DNA of 64,000 nucleotides from DATJLY01 sp963729295. Lineage in GTDB: Bacteria > Pseudomonadota > Alphaproteobacteria > ATCC43930 > CGMCC-115725. Both the position numbers and the translations under genes were made by a program. The notes beneath the pieces are model-generated. The model was given only the letters and a program-made list of their open reading frames with translations, was not told the DNA's origin and did not search any database. Where the stretch lies: the NCBI GenBank assembly GCA_963729295.1, contig CAVSNJ010000028.1, positions 124,001 through 188,000 on the forward strand. Direction: 5' to 3'. The stretch's first letter is position 1. Each line of letters starts with the position of its first letter. Positions 25,104 through 32,321 of the stretch are shown in pieces.

Positions 25104-26121
25104 CGCTCTCCTTCCGCGCGACGATGGTGATGCCGGACTCCTCGATCCGTTCGCGTTCGATCGCAAGGCCGGATTCGGCGCACCAGCGCCGTACCTCGTC
25201 CGGCGATTGGCGATGCGCGTTCTCGGGCGCGTACCAATCGAAATTGATGTGATGCATTTCATCGAAGGTGAGGTCCGGCCGATAGAATGCCTTCAGAACG
25301 TGCCAATAAAAAAGCCGCTGCACGTCGATGCCGCCCGCCGGAATCTCGAGGATGTCGATCGGCTCCTTCAATTCGATCTCGGCGCCGAGCTGGCCCAACG
25401 CAATGCCGAGCTCGGTGAGCGGACGCAGCGCCTGCCACGCTTCCTCGGGCGGCAGGTCGCGGAGCTTCGCGCGGACATAGTCGTCGGCGAATTCGCGGAT
25501 CGGGCCCTTCTTGCGATAGACATAGAACATGATCCGGCCGCCGGGCTTCAGAAGCCGCGCGAGATGCGCGAGCGCGCGCTCGGTCGAATCGGTGTGGTGC
25601 AGCACGCCTTCGGAGAAGATCACGTCGAGCGAACCGGGCGCGAACGGCAGCGCATGAAGATCGGCCTGGAGGAAGCCCGCTGCGATGTTCCGCTCGGCAA
25701 AACGCGCGCGCGCGACATCGACCGCCTCGGAAATGTCCGTGCCGATGTAGCGCATGCGCTCGAACACGCCGTCGAACAGTTCGAGCGCCGACATGCCGGC
25801 GCCGCATCCGGCATCGACGACGACGGGACGCGCGGTTCCGGCGAGCCAGGAAGATTGGCGCGGATCGCCGTATCGCTCGATGAGCCATTCGCGCATCCGC
25901 GCCAGCGAGGCCGGCGATTCGAAGCTCGCGCGCTGCTGCCACTTGAAGCCGAACACGCCGCTCGTGTGACGCTGCCCAGACGAGGCGACATCCAGCCCGC
26001 GCAGGATGCCGTCGCGCAGCACGAGCGTGTGGCCGTGCGCCCCGATTTCCTCGCCCTCGCGCGGCAGACGCGCGAGACCGAGCAGGTCCCGCATCCATGA
26101 CGGCAGCGGATCAGATGTCAT
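25084..26121 (-). CDS. Class I SAM-dependent methyltransferase
   Basis: A 345-residue methyltransferase with an N-terminal extension of about 100 residues that includes SGVFGFKWQ, a block shared by methyltransferases in O-antigen loci that precede the SAM domain with a Trm112-like piece. Motif I is VVVDAGCGAGMSALEL, the acidic loop is IGTDISEAV and motif IV is DVIFSEGVLHHT. The substrate is probably a sugar intermediate. ATG 26121 overlaps the end of the upstream aminotransferase by 11 bp; ATG 26139 is possible. The GTG of the small gene overlaps its end. Confidence 0.82.
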   Translation of the reverse strand: MTSDPLPSWMRDLLGLARLPREGEEIGAHGHTLVLRDGILRGLDVASSGQRHTSGVFGFKWQQRASFESPASLARMREWLIERYGDPRQSSWLAGTARPVVVDAGCGAGMSALELFDGVFERMRYIGTDISEAVDVARARFAERNIAAGFLQADLHALPFAPGSLDVIFSEGVLHHTDSTERALAHLARLLKPGGRIMFYVYRKKGPIREFADDYVRAKLRDLPPEEAWQALRPLTELGIALGQLGAEIELKEPIDILEIPAGGIDVQRLFYWHVLKAFYRPDLTFDEMHHINFDWYAPENAHRQSPDEVRRWCAESGLAIERERIEESGITIVARKESGAAPAR

Positions 26122-27256
26122 GGAGACATGCCGCGACATGGCGATAGTCGTCTTCGTCCATCCGGTTGTGGAGCGGCAGCGCTATCGACTGCCGGTCGCA
26201 GTCGCGCGCGGCCGGGAAATCGTCGGGGGTCAGGCCGAACCGCTGACCGTAAAAGCCCAGCATGTGCACGGCGTGCGTGCCGGGTCGTGCAGCGACGCCC
26301 TTCGCATCAAGCGCCACCATGATCTCGTTGCGAGAGCGCGGCGCCTTCTGCGGATCGACATAGGCGACGAATGACTGCCACGCATGGCGACCGCCCGCGG
26401 GTTCCTGCGGCAGGCGCAGCCACGGCAGGTCGGCGAGCGCATCGCGATACCACGCGGCCCAGCGCGCGCGCTCGGTGACGAAGCGGTCGAGTTTCGCGAG
26501 CTGCACCAGTCCCAGCGCGCCTTGAAGATCGGTCATGCGGTAATTGAAGCCGAGCAGGTTGAAATCCGGCAGGATGTAGGGCTGCGGCCCGGCGTGGCGC
26601 TCTTCCTCCGCGACCGAGGCGCCGTGATTGCGCAGCATCCGCGCGCGCTCGGCAAGAGCATCGTCGTCGGTCGTGAGCATCCCGCCTTCGCCCGTCGTGA
26701 TCGATTTGCGCGGATGGAACGAGAAGACGCCGCATGTTCCAAGCGCGCCGGCGCAGCGGTCGCGATAGACGGCGCCGGCCGCGCACGCCGCGTCCTCGAC
26801 GATCGCCACGTCCTTGGGTACGATCCTGCGGATCTCGTCCATCTCCGCGCACAGGCCGAACAGGTGAACCGGAATCACGGCCTTGGTGCGCGGGGAAAGG
26901 CAGCGCGCGACCTCTTCGGGCCTTATGTTGAAGCTCGTGCGGTCGACATCGGCAAGGATCGGCGTCGCACCGCAATAGAGCGCGACGTTCGCAGTCGCAA
27001 CCCAGGTGAAGGACGGCACGATCACCTCGTCGCCCGCCCCGATGCCGAGCGCGGCAAGCGCCAGATGAAGGCCCGTCGTGGCCGAGGTCGTGGCGACCGC
27101 ATGTTTCACGTTGTGGTTTGCGGCGAAGGCGCGCTCGAAGGCGGCCACCTTCGGTCCCTGCGTCAGCCAGCCGCTCTCGAGCGGCGCGCGCAGCGCCTGC
27201 CATTCCTCGTCGCCGACGCTCGGCCGGGCGATCGGGATCACGCGTTTCTCGGACAA
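26111..27256 (-). CDS. DegT/DnrJ/EryC1 family sugar aminotransferase (PglE/PseC/perosamine synthase-like)
   Basis: A 381-residue PLP enzyme. Unlike the dehydratase at 8063, it keeps the PLP lysine in SFHPRKSITTGEGG and the ring-binding Asp in VEDAACAAG, so it should be a true aminotransferase. The N-terminal RPSVGDEEWQALRAPLESG and the C-terminal end resemble 4-aminotransferases that act on 4-keto-6-deoxy nucleotide sugars (PglE, PseC, GDP-perosamine synthase). Combined with an SDR it would make a 4-amino sugar. It lies 13 bp after the epimerase gene in the leftward unit. Confidence 0.85.
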   Translation of the reverse strand: MSEKRVIPIARPSVGDEEWQALRAPLESGWLTQGPKVAAFERAFAANHNVKHAVATTSATTGLHLALAALGIGAGDEVIVPSFTWVATANVALYCGATPILADVDRTSFNIRPEEVARCLSPRTKAVIPVHLFGLCAEMDEIRRIVPKDVAIVEDAACAAGAVYRDRCAGALGTCGVFSFHPRKSITTGEGGMLTTDDDALAERARMLRNHGASVAEEERHAGPQPYILPDFNLLGFNYRMTDLQGALGLVQLAKLDRFVTERARWAAWYRDALADLPWLRLPQEPAGGRHAWQSFVAYVDPQKAPRSRNEIMVALDAKGVAARPGTHAVHMLGFYGQRFGLTPDDFPAARDCDRQSIALPLHNRMDEDDYRHVAACLHDI

Positions 27257-27269
27257 CTCCCGAATCCTC

Positions 27270-28262
27270 TCACCTCGCCGCGGCGCGGCGTGCCTCGACT
27301 TCGGATTTGTGCGACTTGCGCCATGCGATGAGCCGCTCGAGCCCTTGGCGCAGCGCGATCTCGGCGGCGAAGCCGATCTCGGCCTTGGCGCGCACCGGCG
27401 AGCCGATGCGGTTCCTGACGAGCGTCGCCTGGCTGCGCGGCGCGTAGTTCACGGCCTGGTTGCTGCCGGTGAGCTCGAGCAAGAGCCCCGCGAGCTCCTT
27501 CAGCGACGTGCGGCGCCCGGTGCCGACATTGTAGAAGCGGTCCTGCGCCTCGGCCTTGACCGCGCACAGATTGGCGCGCGCGCAATCCTCGACGGAGACG
27601 AAATCGAAGGCCTCGCTGCCGTCGCCGAGGATGGTTGGCCCCTGTCCCTGGTCGATCGCATCGAGCATCTTCATGATCACGGCGATATAGGCGCCGTGAT
27701 AATCCTGGCGCGGGCCATAGACGTTCATGTAGCGCAGGCCCACGAGGTTGAGCCCGTAGCGATGATGGAACGCGCGCGCCATCGCCTCGCCGGCGATCTT
27801 GGTCGCGCCGTAGAAATTCTTGTTGTTGAAGGGATGGTCCTCGGTCATCGGCTCCTCGACCGCATCGCCATAGACCGAGGCCGACGACGAATAGACGAGG
27901 CGATTCACGCCCGTGCGGACGCAGGCTTCGAGCACGTTGAACGTGCCGCGGATGTTCACGTCGAATGCGGCGCGCGGATATTCGTGGCATTGCAGGAGCC
28001 ACAGCGCCGCGAAATGGAAGACGCCGTCGGCATCCTTGAGCGCCGCTTCCAGGATGTCGCTTTGGCAGATATCGCCGCCCGCCTCGAAGATTTTCACGCG
28101 CGGATCCTTGAGCGCTCCGGCCAGATTCTCGGCGCGCCCGCGCACGAAATTGTCGTAGACGACGATCTCGCGCACGTCCTGGCGCGCCAGCTGATCGACC
28201 GTATGCGATCCGATCAAACCGGCGCCGCCAATGACGACGAGACGCTTCCCGCGAATGTCCAT
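27270..28262 (-). CDS. NAD-dependent sugar epimerase/dehydratase (extended SDR)
   Basis: A 330-residue extended SDR with the dinucleotide motif GGAGLIGSH, the catalytic serine region YSSSASVYG and the intact YGATK (YxxxK) motif. The MNVYGPRQDYHGAY segment resembles UDP-glucose 4-epimerase-like and UDP-sugar C4/C6-acting enzymes. It would supply a keto or epimerised sugar for the adjacent aminotransferase. The ATG at 28262 begins one base after the stop of the WbpE-like gene; an in-frame start at 28295 would overlap that gene and adds no similarity. Confidence 0.83.
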   Translation of the reverse strand: MDIRGKRLVVIGGAGLIGSHTVDQLARQDVREIVVYDNFVRGRAENLAGALKDPRVKIFEAGGDICQSDILEAALKDADGVFHFAALWLLQCHEYPRAAFDVNIRGTFNVLEACVRTGVNRLVYSSSASVYGDAVEEPMTEDHPFNNKNFYGATKIAGEAMARAFHHRYGLNLVGLRYMNVYGPRQDYHGAYIAVIMKMLDAIDQGQGPTILGDGSEAFDFVSVEDCARANLCAVKAEAQDRFYNVGTGRRTSLKELAGLLLELTGSNQAVNYAPRSQATLVRNRIGSPVRAKAEIGFAAEIALRQGLERLIAWRKSHKSEVEARRAAAR

Positions 28263-28263
28263 G

Positions 28264-29391
28264 TCAGCCGAGCCCGGCGCGCACTGCTTTGACAATCCGA
28301 TCCTGCGTCGCCGCGTCGAGATAGGGATGCATCGGCAGGCTCACGACGTCCTGCGCAAGGCGCGTCGAGACCGGCGTTCCGCCGGCTACGCTCGGATAGT
28401 CGCGATATCCGGTCTGGCGCGACAGCGGCAGCGGATAGTAGATCGCGGTCGGAACACCCGCGTTCTTGCAGGACGCCACGACCGCGTCGCGCCGCGTGGT
28501 CTGGATCGTGTATTGCGCCCAGACCGATTGCGCGCCCGCCATCACGAAGGGCGCCGTGACGCCGTTGCCGAGCGAGGCGCGATAGCGCGCGGCGACGTTC
28601 TGGCGCAGCTCGATCTCGTCGGCGAAGATCTCGAGTTTCTCAATGAGAATCGCCGCCTGCAACGTGTCGAGCCGACCGTTCACGCCGACGCGGACATTGT
28701 CGTACTTGTTGCTGCCCTGGCCGTGGACGCGGAGCGAGCGCAGCACCGCGGCAAGCTCGTCGTCATCGGTGAAGATGGCGCCGCCATCGCCATAGCAGCC
28801 GAGCGGCTTCGCCGGAAAGAAGCTCGTCGCCGTCGCGAGGCCAAAGCGGCCGACGCGCGCGCCGCCGAGGCTCGCGCCGAAACTCTGCGCCGCATCGGAA
28901 AGGACGAAGAGTCCGTGTTCTTCCGCGATCGGCAGGATTGCCCGGTAATCGGCCGGCTGGCCGAAGAGATCGACCGGGATCACCGCGCGCGGCCGCAGCC
29001 CCTGCCCCTTCGCGGAAACGATCGCCCGCTCGAGGCTTTTGGGATCCAAGTTGAACGTGTCGGGCAGCACATCGACGAAGACGGGCGTCGCGCCGAGCCA
29101 GGCCACCACCTCGGCCGTCGCAACGAACGTGAAGTCCGGCACCAAGACGGCATCGCCCGGCTTCACGCCTTGCGCCATGAGGACGAGGCCCAGCGCATCC
29201 GTGCCGTTGGCGCAGGTGACGCAATGGCGCGCGCCGCAGAAGGACGCGAGGCGCCGTTCGAGCTCGCCGACCTCCGGGCCGAGAATGAACTGGCCATGCG
29301 CCATGACGCGCTGCACCGCGCTGTCGATCCTTCCGGCGATACGCGCGCGTTGCGCCTGCAAATCGATGAAGGAGATCGGTTGCATGAGCAT
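28264..29391 (-). CDS. wbpE: UDP-3-keto-GlcNAcA aminotransferase-like (WbpE/WlbC type)
   Basis: A 375-residue DegT-family aminotransferase. Its PLP-lysine motif SFFPAKPLGCYGDGG is the form typical of WbpE/WlbC, which aminate C3 of UDP-2-acetamido-3-keto-glucuronate. ISFIDLQAQ at the N-terminus and DAAQSFGAS are also characteristic. The oxidoreductase and acetyltransferase partners of that pathway are encoded as one fused gene 4 bp upstream, which strongly supports the call. The start at ATG 29391 reads MLMQPISFIDLQ; ATG 29385 is equally possible. Confidence 0.86.
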   Translation of the reverse strand: MLMQPISFIDLQAQRARIAGRIDSAVQRVMAHGQFILGPEVGELERRLASFCGARHCVTCANGTDALGLVLMAQGVKPGDAVLVPDFTFVATAEVVAWLGATPVFVDVLPDTFNLDPKSLERAIVSAKGQGLRPRAVIPVDLFGQPADYRAILPIAEEHGLFVLSDAAQSFGASLGGARVGRFGLATATSFFPAKPLGCYGDGGAIFTDDDELAAVLRSLRVHGQGSNKYDNVRVGVNGRLDTLQAAILIEKLEIFADEIELRQNVAARYRASLGNGVTAPFVMAGAQSVWAQYTIQTTRRDAVVASCKNAGVPTAIYYPLPLSRQTGYRDYPSVAGGTPVSTRLAQDVVSLPMHPYLDAATQDRIVKAVRAGLG

Positions 29392-29395
29392 GCGA

Positions 29396-30985
29396 TTATC
29401 CCTCGAGCGGCTCGAGTTGATCCGGCGTCGATTCCCGGTAGCGCGCGCCGGTGATGGGGCAAACGAGATCGCGGCCGAGCCGCGCGCCGGCGCGGCTCAT
29501 CCAGCCGATGCGGCGCGCCGGCACGCCCGCCATGAGCGCGAAATCCGGCACGTCCGTCGTCACGACCGCGCCCGCGGCGATGAAGGCATAGGCACCGACG
29601 CTGTGGCCGCACACGATCGTGGCGTTGGCGCCGATGGTGGCGCCGCGCTTGACGAGGGTCGGCTTGAACTCCGCCTTGCGCGAGATTTCCGCGCGCGGGT
29701 TGACGACGTTGGTGAAGACGCAGGAGGGACCGCAAAAGACGCCGTCCTCGAGCGCCACGCCCTCGTAGATCGAGACGTTGTTCTGGATCTTGCAATCGTC
29801 GCCGATCGTGACGTTGGGACCCGCCACCACATTCTGGCCAAGGGTACAGTTGCGGCCGATCGTGGTGCCGCGCAGCACATGCGCGAAATGCCAGATACGC
29901 GTGCCCGCGCCGATCTCGGCCGGCTCGTCGACATAGGCGCTTTCGTGGATCTGCACGCCGTCATGCCGCGCACGTGCGGCCGCCGGCGCCAGCGCGGCAG
30001 ACGCGCCCTTCAACGCAGCGCTCGCCGCCGCCAGCACGCGCAGCACGCGCACGCCCTCATGCCCGTCGGTGACGGGAACGGCGCCGCTCGCCGCGCAATC
30101 GAGGAAATGGCGGCATTCCAGGCGCAGCGGCTCGGCTTCCGCGACCGGCACGGGCTCGGCCTCGGCGCGCTGCGGCACGGGAACCTGGTCGCGCCATTCG
30201 ATGCGGTGGCGATAGAGCTGAAGCTTCGTGCTCCACGGCTCGCCGTCGTCGAACACAGCCATCGCCTGGTCGCCGATCACGACGAGCTTCTGCTCCTTGA
30301 ACGGGTGCAGCCACGAGACGAAGATGTGCGCCTGCTCGCCGCCGGCAAAGGCCAGATGCGTCGTCGTCACGTCGGCGATCTGGCGATGGAGATGGTAGGC
30401 CCCTTCGGCGGTGACGCGCGCGGGCTCATGGCCGACGAGCGACAGCACCATCGAGATGTCGTGCGGCGCGAAGCTCCAGAGAATGTCTTCCTCGCGCCGC
30501 ACCTTGCCGAGATTGAGCCGGTTCGAATAGATGTATTGGAGCCGCCCCAAGGCGCCCGCGCGCACGAGTTCGCGCAGCTTGCCGAAGGCCGGATGATATT
30601 GCAGCAAATGCCCGACCATAAGGCAGCGCCCGCGCGCAGCGGCAAGGGCGCACAGACGCTCGGCCTCGGCGATGTCGAGCGCGAGCGGCTTCTCGACGAA
30701 GACGTGCTTGCCCGCTTCGATGGCCGCGCGCGCAAGCTGCGCATGGAGCGCCGCGGGCGCCGCGATCGCGACGGCGGAGATGTCGGGGGAGCCAAGCATT
30801 TCGGCGAAGGGCAGAAGCTTGGCGCGATGGCGCTCGGCGAGCGGCGCGACCGCCGCGCGATCGGGATCGCAGATCGCCGCAAGCGCGCCGAGATCGGCGA
30901 AATTGCGTACGAGGTTCTTGCCCCAGTAGCCCGCGCCTACGACGGCGATCCGCTGTGCCGGCTGTTCTGTCACAACTCCATCCAT
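29396..30985 (-). CDS. Fusion: UDP-GlcNAcA 3-dehydrogenase (WbpB-like) + 3-N-acetyltransferase (WbpD-like)
   Basis: A 529-residue bifunctional protein. Residues 1-325 are a Gfo/Idh/MocA oxidoreductase: VVGAGYWGKNLVRNF nucleotide motif and EKPLALD with the catalytic-site lysine of this family. Residues 345-529 are a left-handed beta-helix acyltransferase with hexapeptide repeats (IGRNCTLGQNVVAGPNVTIG, VKRGATIGANATIV) like WbpD/WlbB. The two would catalyse steps before and after WbpE, toward UDP-2,3-diacetamido-glucuronate. The UDP-GlcNAc 6-dehydrogenase (WbpA) is not in the window. The start is set at ATG 30985; an upstream ATG at 31033 lies in a hairpin-rich leader and adds an unconserved 16 residues. 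Confidence 0.87.
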   Translation of the reverse strand: MDGVVTEQPAQRIAVVGAGYWGKNLVRNFADLGALAAICDPDRAAVAPLAERHRAKLLPFAEMLGSPDISAVAIAAPAALHAQLARAAIEAGKHVFVEKPLALDIAEAERLCALAAARGRCLMVGHLLQYHPAFGKLRELVRAGALGRLQYIYSNRLNLGKVRREEDILWSFAPHDISMVLSLVGHEPARVTAEGAYHLHRQIADVTTTHLAFAGGEQAHIFVSWLHPFKEQKLVVIGDQAMAVFDDGEPWSTKLQLYRHRIEWRDQVPVPQRAEAEPVPVAEAEPLRLECRHFLDCAASGAVPVTDGHEGVRVLRVLAAASAALKGASAALAPAAARARHDGVQIHESAYVDEPAEIGAGTRIWHFAHVLRGTTIGRNCTLGQNVVAGPNVTIGDDCKIQNNVSIYEGVALEDGVFCGPSCVFTNVVNPRAEISRKAEFKPTLVKRGATIGANATIVCGHSVGAYAFIAAGAVVTTDVPDFALMAGVPARRIGWMSRAGARLGRDLVCPITGARYRESTPDQLEPLEG

Positions 30986-30999
30986 GCTACCGCAGTCCG

Positions 31000-31052
31000 G
31001 GTGAAGCGAAGCCTCACCGGCCGCACATTGCACACGCCCGGCGCGCGCCGGG
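31000..31052 (-). promoter_or_regulatory. Two hairpins in the leader between the NusG paralogue and the WbpB-WbpD fusion
   Basis: A perfect 16-bp palindrome CCCGGCGCGCGCCGGG (31037-31052) follows the NusG-like stop by 2 nt on the transcribed strand. A second hairpin with a 7-bp stem including one G-U pair and a CTTCG loop lies at 31000-31018. Neither is followed by a T tract, so they are not standard terminators. They could be pause or loading structures, or simply stabilise the transcript. Confidence 0.4.
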
Positions 31053-31054
31053 GA

Positions 31055-31555
31055 TCAGGCGGCTTCGACCGACGAAGCCGCGAACTCGGCCTTGACCGTG
31101 CGCCCCAGGAATTCGAGCAGCACGACGACGCGCTCGTCGTCGGACGACTGGGCCAAACGGCCGACGAGCTCGGCGAAAGGTCCTTCCCTGAGGCGCACGC
31201 TGTCGCCCGGCCGCAAGCGGCGCGCCGGCGTGAGCTCGTCGAAGGCGCCCGCGCGCTCGCGCTCCCGGATGAGCGCCACGACCCCTTCCGGGACCGGCAT
31301 CGGCTCGCCGCCGCCGCACACCATGCCGGCGACGCCGATGGTGGAGAGGACGGGGCGCCACGCCATGCGTTCGCGGTCGATCGCGACGAAGAGATAGCGC
31401 GGAAAGAGCGGGCGCAGCGCCGCGGCGTGTCGTCGCGCGTGCCGCACCCATCGGCGATGGCGCGGGAGATAGGCCTCGTAACCCTGGCGCCGCAGCTGCT
31501 CGGCGGCCTTGGCCTCGGACGAGGGGCGCGTGTGGACGGCGTACCAGCGCATCAT
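31055..31555 (-). CDS. NusG paralogue (RfaH/LoaP-type specialised elongation factor)
   Basis: A 166-residue NusG-family protein: an N-terminal NGN domain (RWYAVHTRPSSEAKAAEQL at residues 3-21, FPRYLFVAID near 55) that contacts RNA polymerase, and a C-terminal KOW domain (LRPGDSVRLREGPFAELVG). Essential NusG normally sits next to secE/rplK; here it lies in a polysaccharide unit, as RfaH, UpxY and LoaP do, so it is probably an operon-specific antiterminator. Its ATGATG start overlaps the stop of the winged-helix regulator by 4 bp. Its likely target is its own transcript, a leftward unit of about 11 kb. Confidence 0.85.
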   Translation of the reverse strand: MMRWYAVHTRPSSEAKAAEQLRRQGYEAYLPRHRRWVRHARRHAAALRPLFPRYLFVAIDRERMAWRPVLSTIGVAGMVCGGGEPMPVPEGVVALIRERERAGAFDELTPARRLRPGDSVRLREGPFAELVGRLAQSSDDERVVVLLEFLGRTVKAEFAASSVEAA

Positions 31556-32217
31556 GAGGCAGGCTTCGCGGCGCTGGTGAGTTGCAGCATCGGCGGCGCC
31601 ACGACGCGCTCGGCGGCGATGCCATGAAGCGCTGCCGCCGCGAGCGCCGCATCGAGGCTTGCGCGCGGGCTCTTCGCATCGGTGACGACGATGGCGTCGA
31701 TCGCGCCGGCAAGGCGCGCCGTCGCGTCGAGATCGGCCACGACCGGCCTTCCGCCGCAGGACGATTGCGCCGAGGCGGCGTCGATGACGGCGAGGATCGC
31801 AACCTCCGCCTCGCCCGCGCTCAACACCATCACCTCGGCAAGCTCGCCCGCGCCCCACAGCACCACGCGGCTCCAGCCGCGCGCGTGGCATTGCGCCAGA
31901 AGCGACACCGCGTCGTGCCGCGCGCGACGGAAGAAATCGAACGACACGGTGAGATACTCGGCGGTGAGGCGGCTCTTTTCCGCAAAGCCGCGCGGCGTCA
32001 GGTAATAGGCATAGCGGTTCAAGGGCACCTGGCGGATCTTGATGTAGCCCTTCTTGGCGCAGCGCTTGAGATAGGCGTTGGCGAGGCCCAAGGCGATGCC
32101 GAGCTCGCGCGCCAAATGGCGCTGCGTCACATGGCTGTCGCGCTCGACCGCGGCGAGCATGCCGAGCATGATGCCGATCTCGCCGTTCTTCGCTTCCTCG
32201 CGCCGGCCGAGGGACAA
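31552..32217 (-). CDS. Winged helix-turn-helix regulator with C-terminal Rossmann-like domain
   Basis: A 221-residue protein. Residues 1-85 form a winged helix: VTQRHLARELGIALGLANAYLKRC as helix-turn-helix and a wing ending in YYLTPRG. The C-terminal half has VVLWGAGELAEVMV and a GRPVVADLD segment like the N-terminal nucleotide-sugar-binding domain of PglD-type acyltransferases, so it may sense a sugar nucleotide; this is inference. It is the first gene of the unit ending at 20924. No ATG is in frame: the chosen start is TTG 32217, 25 nt after an AGGAGGAG sequence, with a perfect hairpin occupying 18 of the intervening nt. CTG at 32232 is another option. Confidence 0.78.
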   Translation of the reverse strand: MSLGRREEAKNGEIGIMLGMLAAVERDSHVTQRHLARELGIALGLANAYLKRCAKKGYIKIRQVPLNRYAYYLTPRGFAEKSRLTAEYLTVSFDFFRRARHDAVSLLAQCHARGWSRVVLWGAGELAEVMVLSAGEAEVAILAVIDAASAQSSCGGRPVVADLDATARLAGAIDAIVVTDAKSPRASLDAALAAAALHGIAAERVVAPPMLQLTSAAKPAS

Positions 32218-32224
32218 GCTGCCG

Positions 32225-32242
32225 CCCTTCAGGATTGAAGGG
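32225..32242 (-). promoter_or_regulatory. Hairpin between Shine-Dalgarno and TTG start of the regulator gene
   Basis: CCCTTCA-ATCC-TGAAGGG on the transcribed strand is a perfect 7-bp stem with a 4-nt loop. It begins directly after AGGAGGAG (32250-32243), and the TTG start follows 7 nt after its 3' side. If folded it would bring the ribosome site to normal distance from the TTG; if opened, the spacing would be too long. No T tract follows, so it is not a terminator. Confidence 0.6.
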
Positions 32243-32255
32243 CTCCTCCTACCAT

Positions 32256-32314
32256 GTTCGTTGCGTGAACGTCAAGCGTTCCAGCCGTGAACACGTTATG
32301 TTCTTGCCGTGAAC
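32256..32314. repeat. Three 15-bp inverted-repeat boxes at exact 22-bp spacing (operator array)
   Basis: GTTCGTTGCGTGAAC (32256-32270), GTTCCAGCCGTGAAC (32278-32292) and GTTCTTGCCGTGAAC (32300-32314) share GTTC-N7-GAAC symmetry and a CGTGAAC right half. Starts are 22 bp apart each time, about two helical turns, so dimers would line up on one DNA face. The array fills most of the 104-bp gap upstream of the winged-helix regulator and downstream of a methyltransferase gene. It is most simply an autoregulatory operator for that regulator. Confidence 0.78.
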
Positions 32315-32321
32315 AAAGGCT

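Noticed and set aside
30983..30996. ops-like sequence TGCGGTAGCATG on the leftward strand after the NusG paralogue
   Set aside because: It matches the E. coli ops element at 10 of 12 positions and is well placed, but the GCGGTAGC core also occurs at 1048-1055 and, inverted, at 2203-2210 inside genes, so the match is near background. RfaH-type ops recognition is not established in alphaproteobacteria.
29039..31627. Rightward open frame of 862 codons
   Set aside because: It is antisense to the WbpE, WbpB-WbpD and NusG-like genes and shows no motif.
32251..32260. ATG within GAACATGG at the operator array as start of the regulator
   Set aside because: It is not in frame with the winged-helix coding sequence.
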